In this document: piece by piece, positions 24,837-33,397 of the stretch
How positions within the stretch are numbered: the stretch's first letter is position 1
Layout: each line of letters opens with the position of its first letter
NCBI GenBank assembly: GCA_002747825.1
Contig: PDQQ01000002.1
Coordinates: 1 to 35,394, forward strand
Direction: 5' to 3'
Origin: Deltaproteobacteria bacterium
GTDB lineage: Bacteria > Desulfobacterota > Desulfobulbia > Desulfobulbales > Desulfocapsaceae
Length of the DNA stretch: 35,394 bases
The notes under the pieces: model-generated
Databases searched by the model: none
Seen by the model: the letters and a program-made list of their open reading frames with translations, nothing else
What the model was told of the DNA's origin: nothing
Translations under genes and position numbers: made by a program

Positions 24837-26690
24837 TTAAACGACTCCATAAAGCAACCTGACACAGGCCATAAGAACCAGCAGGTAGATGGCTGACATC
24901 CCCACTCCAGCACGGATATAATCCTTTGTCCTGTAACCTCCAGGACGCATTACCAGGGCATTGACCTGGTGGGTAGGAAGAATAAAGGTGTTGGAGGCGG
25001 AAACGGCAACAACCAGGGCGGCCACCGTTGGAGAGGTGTTGACTCCTGCCGCCATACTCATCGCCAGAGGCACCATAAGCACCACCGCTCCAACGTTTGA
25101 GGCCACCAACGAAAAGAAGGCTGTGAGCAAGGAAATGACCACCATAAGCAGCATTGGGCTTGGGGTGCCAAGGGCACTAAGTATCGTCTGGGCTATGTAG
25201 GATGCCGTTCCGGTGGTTTCGAAGGCTGTGCCGAGGGGAATGAGCCCGGAGAGCAGGAAAACGGTTCTCCAGTCAATGGCTTCGTAGGCCCTGTCGGCCG
25301 GAATGATGCGGGTGATAATCATCCCAAGGGCCCCGGTGAGCAGGGCGATTGACAGTTGAACCTTGACAACGAGGGCCAGTACCAGTGCCATAAAGAGGAA
25401 GAAAAGCGCGCATCTTGTTCGTTCCGGTTTCAAATCCTCACCCTGAATATCATGGAGAAGAGCGATATCCATTTGATTTGCCAGAAGTTTGAACTGTTTC
25501 CATCTCCCCTGCATCAGTATTGTGTCGCCCTGTTCCAGCTTGGTGACGTTGATGTTTTCGACGATCACCTCTTCCCGGCGGACGATGGCAAGGGGATTGA
25601 TATGGTAGAGCTTGCGAAACTCCAGCTCTTCCATCGTATGCTGACTGAGATTGGAATGGGCGATGACAACACCCTCTATAACCCCTGATTCATCGGGGCT
25701 CTCTTCTTCTGCAAAGACCACGTGGTCTTCCTTGATAATCCAGCCCAGTTCCTCGGCAATTCTCTGTATATTTGTTTCTGAACTGATTATCCAGAGCGAG
25801 TCTCCAGCCTCGACAAGAGACTCTTTCGTAGGCGACAGATCCTTCTGATAGGTATGGTGCTTTACTATACCCACCACTGTTGCGTGATATTGAGGCCTGA
25901 TTTGCAGTTCTGCGAGGGTCCTGGAGGAAAAAGATGGAGGGACCTCAAGCTCCCAGCTGTCACCTATTTCTTGTCCGTATATCTCCTGCAGTCGTTTGTC
26001 CATAAGGTTAGTATCCAGACCCGAACAGTCACTTTTCGGGAGGACATATTTCCCCAAAAAGTAAAAATATAAGAGTGCTGACAGCAGTAAGGAGATACCG
26101 ATGGGGGTGACCGCAAAAAGGCCGAGCGGAGTAAATTCCTTGCCCTGAACATCTGCCTGGTGGAAGTTCCACCAGCCTTGCATCAGGTCGTTGAGCATAA
26201 TGAGCGGGCTGGAGCCGATGAGTGACAGACAGCCTCCGATGATGGCGCAAAACCCCATCGGCATAAGGACGTGGGAGGCAGGAAAATGGAGTTGGCGGCT
26301 TATCCGCATGGTCGCGGGCATAAAGAGGGCCGTTGCACCGATGTTTTGCATAAAGCTGGATATGCAGGCTACGGTCATCGATACGACGCCGACGATACTG
26401 CGTTCCCGGCGCCCGGCAATTTTGATGATTTGAGAGGCCACGTTGTTCATCATTCCCGTCTTGTTGAGACCCGCGCCGATAATCATAACCGCGATGATCG
26501 AAACCACCGCGTTTGAACTCAATCCGGCGACCGCCTGTTCAGCCGAGATAACCCCGGTAAGCGGCAGCAGCGTCATGATCAACAACCCCACGAGGTCAAC
26601 CCGTAACAGCTCGGTAACAAAGAGAAAAATAGCCATCCCGAGCAGGCAAAAGACGATTATCATATCCTGGGTGATGGCAAGCGGTTCCAT
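24837..26690 (-). CDS. SLC13/DASS-family permease with two TrkA-C (RCK_C) domains
   Basis: This 617-residue permease is an SLC13-type divalent-anion:Na+ symporter. Membrane helices fill residues 1-200 and 415-617. Between them two TrkA-C-type domains (about 235-410) are visible as SFSSRTLAELQIRPQYHATVVGI and the related THTMEELEFRKLYHINPLAI-like copy. Family segments include LIGSSPLIMLNDLM and the later ASNVGAVVLMVPLA and SASNTFILPTHQVN. Relatives take up sulfate, citrate or dicarboxylates; the RCK_C-containing branch is often annotated as a sulfate transporter. If the host reduces sulfate, sulfate import is a natural guess, but substrate is not proved. GAAGGA lies seven bases before ATG 26690. 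Confidence 0.85.
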   Translation of the reverse strand: MEPLAITQDMIIVFCLLGMAIFLFVTELLRVDLVGLLIMTLLPLTGVISAEQAVAGLSSNAVVSIIAVMIIGAGLNKTGMMNNVASQIIKIAGRRERSIVGVVSMTVACISSFMQNIGATALFMPATMRISRQLHFPASHVLMPMGFCAIIGGCLSLIGSSPLIMLNDLMQGWWNFHQADVQGKEFTPLGLFAVTPIGISLLLSALLYFYFLGKYVLPKSDCSGLDTNLMDKRLQEIYGQEIGDSWELEVPPSFSSRTLAELQIRPQYHATVVGIVKHHTYQKDLSPTKESLVEAGDSLWIISSETNIQRIAEELGWIIKEDHVVFAEEESPDESGVIEGVVIAHSNLSQHTMEELEFRKLYHINPLAIVRREEVIVENINVTKLEQGDTILMQGRWKQFKLLANQMDIALLHDIQGEDLKPERTRCALFFLFMALVLALVVKVQLSIALLTGALGMIITRIIPADRAYEAIDWRTVFLLSGLIPLGTAFETTGTASYIAQTILSALGTPSPMLLMVVISLLTAFFSLVASNVGAVVLMVPLAMSMAAGVNTSPTVAALVVAVSASNTFILPTHQVNALVMRPGGYRTKDYIRAGVGMSAIYLLVLMACVRLLYGVV

Positions 26691-27253
26691 ATATTTTTCC
26701 TTCTTGTCTTTTGTTGTCTGTAAAGATCCCAGATAGGGCTATCACAGTAGGTTCGTCGGTTTGCCGTTGAGGAGTGGCGGTTTGGTTGAGAACATAGCCA
26801 GTAGAGTATGACTCTGTCAATTAAAGATGGTACATCTTGTAACATCTGCATATTTGAATCCGAGAAAACTCAAAGAATTTTCGTCGAATAATTACCAAAT
26901 GTTCCTTTTGGGCTTTTCAATAAAACCGGGAATATGCCAACGGGAGAAGTTCCTTTTGGCAGAGACGTCTGGGCGTTCCTAAAAATGGACAGGCGGCGAC
27001 TGGGTTTCTCGGAGAAATTATCCTCACTGGCTGTTTGCAAACAGTTTCGGGATAGAAGGCGGAGCCGGTTTATCAACGAAGAAACGTCTAAAAGGGAACT
27101 TCACCTCAAAAAACCTGGAGAGAAAACAAACTCTTGCAAAATAAGGTCAATCGTAACGTCTTCAGGTACTACGGACCCCTTGAATAACCAGCCTTTTGCC
27201 GATCTTCTTCGTTGCAGTCAAGAATGTATTTTCGGATACCTGTATTGCGAGGT

Positions 27254-27290
27254 CAAAAAAAAATCTGCGGAGACGGTGAAGCCTCCGCAG
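27254..27290 (-). terminator. Rho-independent terminator of the hns-like gene
   Basis: On the minus strand CTGCGGAG (read from 27290) pairs perfectly with CTCCGCAG (ending at 27265), with a ten-base loop. Directly after comes a run of eight or nine T residues (27255-27263 are A on the plus strand). It lies 25 bases beyond the hns-like stop codon. Confidence 0.95.
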
Positions 27291-27314
27291 AAGTAATCCG
27301 ACGGCTGTCGTTCG

Positions 27315-27614
27315 TTATACCAGATAATCGGCAAGATTTTTGCCTTTTTCTTCCAGTTCAATAATCCAGCGGGGACGACGTCCTCGCCCGGACCAGCTTT
27401 TATTGCCGTGTCTATACTTGGCCTTGACCTTTTTGGTGGCTGATTTTGCCTGAATAACCTCGTCAATTGACATTCCGGCTTCTTCGGCCATTGCCTGGAA
27501 CTGCTGCTTTAATTCCTTTTTCTTTTCTTTTTGTTTTTTCTTGATAAGCGAGGAAATCTGCTTTTGAATTTCCACCAGTTCTTCGATGTCTTTTTCCTTT
27601 AGTTTCGTGAGCAT
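27315..27614 (-). CDS. H-NS-family nucleoid-associated protein
   Basis: This 99-residue DNA-binding protein has an N-terminal, highly charged coiled-coil dimerisation region (about 5-45). Its C-terminal domain holds the H-NS family motif KYRHGNKSWSGRGRRPRW (about 66-83), which binds the minor groove of A/T-rich DNA. A good ribosome site (AAGGAG, six bases before ATG 27614) and a textbook terminator (27254-27290) bracket it, so it is a monocistronic gene. The leader from 27615 is A/T-rich and contains a short AAGCCC/GGGCTT hairpin. It is likely a global silencer of horizontally acquired or A/T-rich genes; the flanking A/T-rich DNA fits autoregulation, which is inference. Confidence 0.93.
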   Translation of the reverse strand: MLTKLKEKDIEELVEIQKQISSLIKKKQKEKKKELKQQFQAMAEEAGMSIDEVIQAKSATKKVKAKYRHGNKSWSGRGRRPRWIIELEEKGKNLADYLV

Positions 27615-28272
27615 GTTTGACTCCTTTTAAAATTTAAGAACAAATTAAGCCCTCGTTCTTTTGGGCTTTTCCAATTTTTTCTCTCTTTTATTCTGGGCTC
27701 TCTATACCTCAACCTCCAGCAAACGGGCTAAAAAACAGTCATCTGTAACAATGATAAGCCAGACAAGTTTAATTCTCCCTGAAAGGACGACAGTAAAGAA
27801 TGAAATCTTTTCTATACAGCTTCCTTATCTAATAAATCAAAAAAAATAGTAAGTCAATGTGCAGTTAAAAAAAAATCTTAAATATTTTTTTTAAGACCAT
27901 TTCAATTTTGCTTAATAAGCTCTATTGAAATTCTTATGGCGCATCTTTTACAAACAGATTAAGCCTGTTTTATCTTTTCGGGGTCAAGGCATAGGTAGAA
28001 GATCTTTTCTCGGCGACGATGGGCAATCTCGCAGCAGAGCAATACCTGGTCTTGCAAATTTTTTCCTGCCAAAAAACGTATATGATTGTTAATTCTTGTA
28101 TGACCGGATGGCTCCTTGTTGCCTCTCCTGTTCGATTGCGTAATAAAGGTTAGAGGGCTGTGGTATGCTTGTGCCCCGGCTGAGACAGACTCCGAGGAGA
28201 AAACCTCCTGAAAGAGGAATAATGAAGAGGATGCCACTCCACTCAGGCTACCTGATATCTGAGGATTTTCCA

Positions 28273-28326
28273 CTGAAAAGAGCGGGTTTTCTTGGGAAAA
28301 ACCTTGCTTTTTCAGCCAGTTTTTTT
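28273..28326 (+). promoter_or_regulatory. Attenuator-like hairpin and T-run in the upp leader
   Basis: CTGAAAA (28273-28279) pairs with TTTTCAG (28309-28315), then AGC with GCT, and GGTTTT (28285-28290) with AAAACC (28298-28303), with two single-base bulges: about 17 bp in all. Four bases later comes a run of seven T (28320-28326). The position is 125 bases upstream of the upp start, with a second dyad GGGAATATTCCC at 28344-28355. This looks like a transcription attenuator of a pyrimidine salvage gene. No pyrR or riboswitch signature is confirmed. Confidence 0.5.
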
Positions 28327-28450
28327 AAAAGAAGAGGGCGTCAGGGAATATTCCCCTTTGTATCTGCCTGACAGAGTTTTCACGTGGAGGTTTTTTTCCT
28401 CTGAATGTTGCTCGAGGCAGGTTGAATCGTATTTTTCCGGGAGAACTGGT

Positions 28451-29077
28451 ATGAGCGTACACGTGGCGGAACACCCGCTTATCAAACATAAGCTGGGGCT
28501 TATGCGTCAGCATGATATTTCTACCAAAGATTTTAGGGATCTCTCCTCAGAGGTGGCACGTCTTCTGACCTATGAGGCCGCAAAGGATCTACCGACTGAG
28601 AAGAAGACTATCCAGGGCTGGGCCGGGGCAGTTGAGGTGGAAAAACTCAAAGGCAAAAAGATCACCATTGTCCCGATCCTCCGCGCTGGTCTGGGTATGA
28701 TGAATGGAGTTATTGACCTTATTCCATCGGCCAAGGTCAGCGTTGTCGGCTACTATCGGGATGAAGAATCCTTGCAGCCGGTCGAGTATTATGTCAAGCT
28801 TGCGCGTGATATTGAAGACCGGATTGCCCTGATCCTCGATCCGATGCTGGCAACCGGAGGCACCTTGCTGGCGACCATTGAAACCTTGAAAAAGGCTGGC
28901 TGTAAAAAAATAAAGGGGCTCTTTCTCGTTGCTGCGCCGGAGGGTCTGGAAAAGATTACAACGGCACATCCGGATGTGGAGATTTATGTGGCAGCAGTTG
29001 ATGATAAACTCAACGATATCGGGTATATCCTACCCGGACTCGGAGATGCTGGAGATAAGATCTTCGGCACCAAATAA
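28451..29077 (+). CDS. upp: Uracil phosphoribosyltransferase
   Basis: This 208-residue enzyme makes UMP from uracil and PRPP in pyrimidine salvage. The length is standard for Upp. Family marks are PILRAGLGM (about 75-83), the PRPP loop DPMLATGGT (130-138) and the uracil-binding [16 protein letters not shown] at the C-terminus. ATG 28451 is chosen over the open frame from 28292 because GGGAG lies upstream and the family alignment begins here. The leader carries an attenuator-like hairpin with a T-run. A uracil permease gene follows 239 bases later on the same strand, forming a uracil uptake and salvage pair; the gap between has no clear terminator. Confidence 0.97.
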   Translation: MSVHVAEHPLIKHKLGLMRQHDISTKDFRDLSSEVARLLTYEAAKDLPTEKKTIQGWAGAVEVEKLKGKKITIVPILRAGLGMMNGVIDLIPSAKVSVVGYYRDEESLQPVEYYVKLARDIEDRIALILDPMLATGGTLLATIETLKKAGCKKIKGLFLVAAPEGLEKITTAHPDVEIYVAAVDDKLNDIGYILPGLGDAGDKIFGTK

Positions 29078-29316
29078 GGTTTGGGCAGAGACCAGTTACC
29101 TGTAAATCTGTTTTGGCCGGAGGCCTTTGTAGCTTCACCGTTTTGAGGCGTAGTGTTTCGGCAGAATATCTCGCATGTCTCTATCGTACGTTGGCAAAGC
29201 AAGTGGTTCGGGTTCTTTGCCTGGTCTTCTCTTTTTGTTTAGATGTTCAGTCCATTTTTCTTTGATGATGAATGAGCCGTCTCAGCTGTGGCGGTAAAAG
29301 TGAGGGAGTTTGCATA

Positions 29317-30651
29317 ATGTCTACAAATCGACAGAACACTGAATACAGTTTCCATCTGCAGGACTGTCTTCTCGGAGGACAAATGCTGTTTGTTGCCTTC
29401 GGGGCGTTGGTGCTGGTACCCATACTCACGGGGCTTGACTCAAACGTCGCTCTTTTTACCGCCGGTGCGGGAACCTTGATCTTCCAGATTGTCACCAGAG
29501 GCAAGGTTCCTGTCTTTCTTGCCTCATCCTTTGCCTTTATTGCGCCGATTATCTATGGCGTCGAAAAATGGGGCATTCCCGGCACGCTTTGCGGTCTTGT
29601 CGCCGCCGGTTTCTTCTATATTGTGCTGAGTTTTATTGTCAGATTCTTTGGGCCCGGAGTTCTGCATAGATGTTTACCACCGGTGGTAACTGGTCCGGTC
29701 ATTATGGTTATCGGTCTGGTTTTGGCTCCTGTTGCCGTTCATATGGCGATGGGCAGGACCGGTGACGGTAGCACCTGGCTGGTACCTCAGACCTCTGCGG
29801 TCATTCTTGCCGGTGTGGCCTTGGTAACAACGGCTGCTGTTGCCCTGGTCGGCAAGGGCTGGTGGCGGCTTATCCCGATCCTCTGTGGAATCATCGCCGG
29901 GTATGCTGCCGCATTGTTACTCGACACAACGGGCTATGCCGCATCCCTGCAATCCGGCTTTGATCCCGGTGGTCTGAACAACTTGACGTCTCCGGCCTTG
30001 ATATCCTTTGCCCCAATTATTGAAAAGGCCTGGTTTGCGATGCCTGCCTTTGTTTTGCCCGAGTGGAACTGGGAGGCCATACTGTTCATCGTACCCGTTG
30101 CCATTGCTCCGGCCATAGAGCATTTTGGTGATGTTCTTGCCATCGGCTCTATTTCAGGCAAGGACTATGTCAAGGATCCTGGTATCGAAAACACCATGTT
30201 GGGCGATGGTATTGCCACCTCCCTGGCCTCTATGCTTGGTGGCCCACCCAATACCACCTATTCAGAGGTAAGCGGTGCCGTGGCCCTGACAAAAGCATTT
30301 AACCCTGCTATTATGACCTGGGCCGCCCTGGCCGCAATTCTTCTCTCTTTTGTCGATAAGATTGGGGCCATTCTTGCCACCATCCCTACACCGGTGATGG
30401 GAGGGATTATGATCCTCCTCTTCGGTATGATAACCGTCGTCGGGATAAATACCCTGGTTCGTTCAGGTGAGGATCTTACCACACCACGAAACCTTATCAT
30501 CGTTGCCGTAATTCTGGTCTGTGGCATCGGTGGCATGAAATTCTCGGCTGGTTCCTTCGCCATTGAAAAGATAGGTCTTGCCGGGCTTGTCGGACTGTTT
30601 CTCAACCTTGTTTTGCCAAAAACAGAGCCAACCGATGAAAAAGAGTCCTGA
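29317..30651 (+). CDS. uraA: Uracil/xanthine permease (NCS2 family)
   Basis: This roughly 444-residue integral membrane protein of the NCS2/UraA family imports uracil with a proton. About 12-14 hydrophobic segments run its length. Typical NCS2 segments are QMLFVAFGALVLVPILTGL, SSFAFIAPII near residue 78, IAPAIEHFGDVLAIG and the GGPPNTTYSEVSGAVALTK loop at about 310. ATG 29317 is preferred over ATG 29272 because GAGGGA lies nine bases before it and the family N-terminus starts there. It lies downstream of upp on the same strand, as in many uracil salvage operons. Confidence 0.93.
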   Translation: MSTNRQNTEYSFHLQDCLLGGQMLFVAFGALVLVPILTGLDSNVALFTAGAGTLIFQIVTRGKVPVFLASSFAFIAPIIYGVEKWGIPGTLCGLVAAGFFYIVLSFIVRFFGPGVLHRCLPPVVTGPVIMVIGLVLAPVAVHMAMGRTGDGSTWLVPQTSAVILAGVALVTTAAVALVGKGWWRLIPILCGIIAGYAAALLLDTTGYAASLQSGFDPGGLNNLTSPALISFAPIIEKAWFAMPAFVLPEWNWEAILFIVPVAIAPAIEHFGDVLAIGSISGKDYVKDPGIENTMLGDGIATSLASMLGGPPNTTYSEVSGAVALTKAFNPAIMTWAALAAILLSFVDKIGAILATIPTPVMGGIMILLFGMITVVGINTLVRSGEDLTTPRNLIIVAVILVCGIGGMKFSAGSFAIEKIGLAGLVGLFLNLVLPKTEPTDEKES

Positions 30652-30750
30652 TATATTATTTCCGGATATCTGGGGGTAATGACAGTTGAGAAGTCTTGAA
30701 AAACCAATTTTTTTGACCCATTTGCGTCGTTTTTATTGTGAGGAGAAGAA

Positions 30751-32634
30751 ATGGAATTTCCAATAGATCTGAATGATTTTACTCCACTGCAGTTTGATAT
30801 CAGCCAGGATGAACTGACAATAGAGCAACTCACCGTCTTGAAAAACAATATTGCCATAGCCCGTGACAGCATCGTTTTTTTTACAGCCCTTGCCAACGCC
30901 AAAGGTCTGGGCGGACACACCGGAGGGGCCTTTGATATTGTCCCTGAAGTCCTTATCGTGGATGGTTTTATGAAGGGGGCAAGCTCTGTCCATCCAGTCT
31001 ATTTTGATGAAGCGGGGCACAGGGTGGCGATTCAGTATTTTATGGCCGTAGTCAATGGGCATCAGGCGTCTGAGTCGCTGCTGCACTACCGCGAGTATGA
31101 TAAGGGGTATTACGGCCATCCCGAAAGAGATGATAAAAACGGTGTCTTTTTCTCGTCGGGTCGGCTTGGACATCTGTGGAGTTATGTCAACGGAGTGGCA
31201 GAGGCCGACAAAGACAAGGTGGTGGTCCTTTTTGGGAGTGATGGTTCTCAGATGGAGGGAGACAACGCCGAGGCCGCACGTTACGCGGTGGCAAGGAACC
31301 TCAACGTCAAGCTGCTTATCGATGATAACAACGTTACCATTGCCGGGCATCCGGATCAGTACCTCCAGGGGTATGATGTCGTAAAAACCCTGGCAGGGCA
31401 TGGACTGGATACCGACCCGGGTGACGGCGAGGATCTTCAGGCCCTCTACCGCCGCATACGTTCTGCGATTGCCACAAAAGGTCCGGTTGCCCTGATAAAC
31501 AGGAGAACCATGGCTGTGGGTATCCCGGGTATAGAAGGCCTGCCCAAGGCGCATGATGTGATAGCCGTTGATCTTGCCATTGACTATCTCAGGGTCAAAG
31601 GCCGGAGTGTTGCTGCGGATGTTCTTGCCGATTTTACACCCCAGAAGGTAAAAAACAGTTACCTGGGTTCAACCGACAAGATGTATAAGGTACGCGATGA
31701 GTTTGGAGTCGTGATCAGCGATCTGCTCGATGCCGAGGAGGATATCGAAAACAAAGTGCTGGTGGTCGACAGCGATCTTGAAGGCTCCTGCGGACTGCAC
31801 CATATCCGTAAACGCCACCCTTCGGTATATGTTGCCGGTGGTATCATGGAGCGCAATAACTATTCGGTTGCGGCCGGTTTTGGCAGTGAAGCGGGGCGTC
31901 AGGGAATCTTTGGTACCTTCGCAGCGTTTCTTGAGATGGTCGTGTCCGAGATTACCATGGCCCGGCTCAACGGGGCCAATGTCCTGGCCCATTTCTCACA
32001 CTCCGGCGTTGATGATATGGCCGATAACACCTGCCATTTTGGAATTAACAATTTCTTTGCCGACAACGCCATTGCTGAAGGTGATCAGACCCGGCTCTAT
32101 TTCCCGGCGGATATTCTGCAGCTCCGCGCTATGCTCGGCGTCATCTTCTTTGATCCCGGCCTTCGTTTTCTCTTTTCCACCCGTTCCGCAACACCTTGTC
32201 TGCTCGATGAAGCGGGCGACACACTCTACGGTGATCGTTACACCTTTGTTCCCGGCAAAGACGAAATTATTCGTAAAGGAAGCGCCGGTTACGTTGTGAC
32301 CTACGGTGAGATGACCTACAGATGCCTCGATGCGGTCGAGCAGCTGAGAAAAGAGGGCCTCGATGTTGGGCTGGTCAATAAACCAACCCTCAACGTCGTT
32401 GATGAAGAGATGCTGACGCAGCTCGGTAGCAGCCCCTTTGTTTTGGTTGTAGAGAGTCAGAATATAAAGACCGGTCTCGGTAGTCGTTACGGTACCTGGC
32501 TGCTTGAGCGAGGATTTGCACCCAAATATGCAACGTTGGGCACTGCTAAAATAGGCCATGGCGGTATCGTCGAGCAGCTGCCGCACCAGGGTCTTGGGGT
32601 TGCCGACATCAAGAAAAAAATCCTCTCTCTGTAG
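30751..32634 (+). CDS. Transketolase-family thiamine-diphosphate enzyme
   Basis: This 627-residue single chain contains both transketolase halves. The TPP/Mg motif is GSDGSQMEGD (162-171) followed by DDNN (191-194). GGHTGGA (54-60) and the pyrimidine domain with AGGIMERNNYSVAAGFGSEA (about 365) are also seen. A C-terminal domain completes the fold. Classic transketolase transfers two-carbon units between sugar phosphates. The sequence is somewhat divergent from standard E. coli-type enzymes and shorter, so exact substrate (transketolase or a related ketol-transfer enzyme) is left open. GGAG lies five bases before ATG 30751. It starts 99 bases after uraA on the same strand and may share its transcript. 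Confidence 0.88.
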   Translation: MEFPIDLNDFTPLQFDISQDELTIEQLTVLKNNIAIARDSIVFFTALANAKGLGGHTGGAFDIVPEVLIVDGFMKGASSVHPVYFDEAGHRVAIQYFMAVVNGHQASESLLHYREYDKGYYGHPERDDKNGVFFSSGRLGHLWSYVNGVAEADKDKVVVLFGSDGSQMEGDNAEAARYAVARNLNVKLLIDDNNVTIAGHPDQYLQGYDVVKTLAGHGLDTDPGDGEDLQALYRRIRSAIATKGPVALINRRTMAVGIPGIEGLPKAHDVIAVDLAIDYLRVKGRSVAADVLADFTPQKVKNSYLGSTDKMYKVRDEFGVVISDLLDAEEDIENKVLVVDSDLEGSCGLHHIRKRHPSVYVAGGIMERNNYSVAAGFGSEAGRQGIFGTFAAFLEMVVSEITMARLNGANVLAHFSHSGVDDMADNTCHFGINNFFADNAIAEGDQTRLYFPADILQLRAMLGVIFFDPGLRFLFSTRSATPCLLDEAGDTLYGDRYTFVPGKDEIIRKGSAGYVVTYGEMTYRCLDAVEQLRKEGLDVGLVNKPTLNVVDEEMLTQLGSSPFVLVVESQNIKTGLGSRYGTWLLERGFAPKYATLGTAKIGHGGIVEQLPHQGLGVADIKKKILSL

Positions 32635-32742
32635 TTTTTGCAGGTTTGCAAGGTTATAGGTCTGTTGCTTCTATGACAGTATCGTGCTGAACGCTGCAGA
32701 CGGTCAACCTCAACAAAAGGCTATACCAAGAGATCAGATACA

Positions 32743-32770
32743 TGCCTTGCCTCTTTTTAGAGGTAAGGCA
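32743..32770. terminator. Hairpin between convergent transketolase and PAP2 genes
   Basis: TGCCTTGCCTC (32743-32753) pairs with GAGGTAAGGCA (32760-32770) with one G-U/A-C position and a six-base loop. It lies between the stops of two convergent genes. Only A residues flank it on the plus strand, so it has no T-tract in that direction. A role at the 3' ends of either gene is plausible. Confidence 0.5.
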
Positions 32771-32797
32771 AAAAACTTTCAGAAGCAAGCTGCCGCT

Positions 32798-33397
32798 CTA
32801 TACTATTATTTTTTCCCTTTTATAGCGGGATGTACAGAGCAGGGCACTTATTATGCCGAGGCAGGCCCCTGCAATTGTTGCCGAGATGGTATGTGCATCG
32901 AGCATAAATCTGGCGTACATGGTCAAGATCAGAACGGGCAACAGGATATAGAGCCATTTTGAGCCATATCTTCTGCCGACAAAGCCTAATGCGCAAGAGG
33001 CCATCGAAGAGTGACCGCTTGGCATGTTCTTTGAGCTGCCCGGGTTGCGGGGTCTCTGGCCGAGTCGAGTATTGCCGATTCTTACATCGTTGAGGGCAAA
33101 TTTGAGGGTGTGCGTTGATGCGGTGGTTAAGATGCCAACGTTTATGGCCTGCATCACTCCAACCGGATCTCTGAGAACAAACGGTAAAAGGGCCTGGATT
33201 GCGGTGTTGGTAAATCTTCCATAGTCTTCTACAAAGTGAATATAGCCGGGGGCTCCTTTTTTTCTGTTTTTATTGTAGAAGTTGTTCATATCCGATTCAT
33301 AAAAAGTACTGACGAGCATCACAACAGCCAAAAGACAGAGCGTCCTTTTGGGGATCTCTACGTGAAGACTTTCGCGGAATATCTTTTTTATGTTCAT
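32798..33397 (-). CDS. PAP2-family phosphatase, possible lipid phosphatase (LpxE/LpxT-like)
   Basis: The 199-residue membrane protein of the PAP2 superfamily has several hydrophobic segments. The phosphatase motifs appear as a KFALN...LGQRP segment (99-116), PSGHSS with catalytic H129 (126-131), and YARFMLDAHTISATIAG (161-177) with R163 and H169. The residue that is usually Asp in the last motif (R-x5-H-x3-D) is Ala173 here. Such enzymes remove phosphate from undecaprenyl diphosphate or from lipid A. The gene starts within the stop of the upstream EptA-like gene (ATGA overlap), so the products are made together, which favours a lipid A role. In other bacteria a lipid A phosphatase gene lies next to eptA. 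Substrate is inferred. Confidence 0.8.
   Translation of the reverse strand: MNIKKIFRESLHVEIPKRTLCLLAVVMLVSTFYESDMNNFYNKNRKKGAPGYIHFVEDYGRFTNTAIQALLPFVLRDPVGVMQAINVGILTTASTHTLKFALNDVRIGNTRLGQRPRNPGSSKNMPSGHSSMASCALGFVGRRYGSKWLYILLPVLILTMYARFMLDAHTISATIAGACLGIISALLCTSRYKREKIIV

Larger units (their letters stand above)
26901..27676. repeat. Dispersed near-identical 21-base repeat flanking the hns-like gene
   Basis: GTTCCTTTTGGGCTTTTCAAT (first 20 bases at 26901-26920) recurs at 27656-27676 with one base removed and one added. A shorter copy, GTTCCTTTTGG, is at 26949-26959. The later copy lies in the hns leader and can pair GGGCTT (27663-27668) with AAGCCC (27648-27653). The stretch between 26691 and 27253 holds no credible gene. 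Confidence 0.4.

Noticed and set aside
26934..27296. Plus-strand frame of 120 codons upstream of the hns terminator
   Set aside because: It runs into the terminator hairpin, has irregular composition and no ribosome site or family resemblance.
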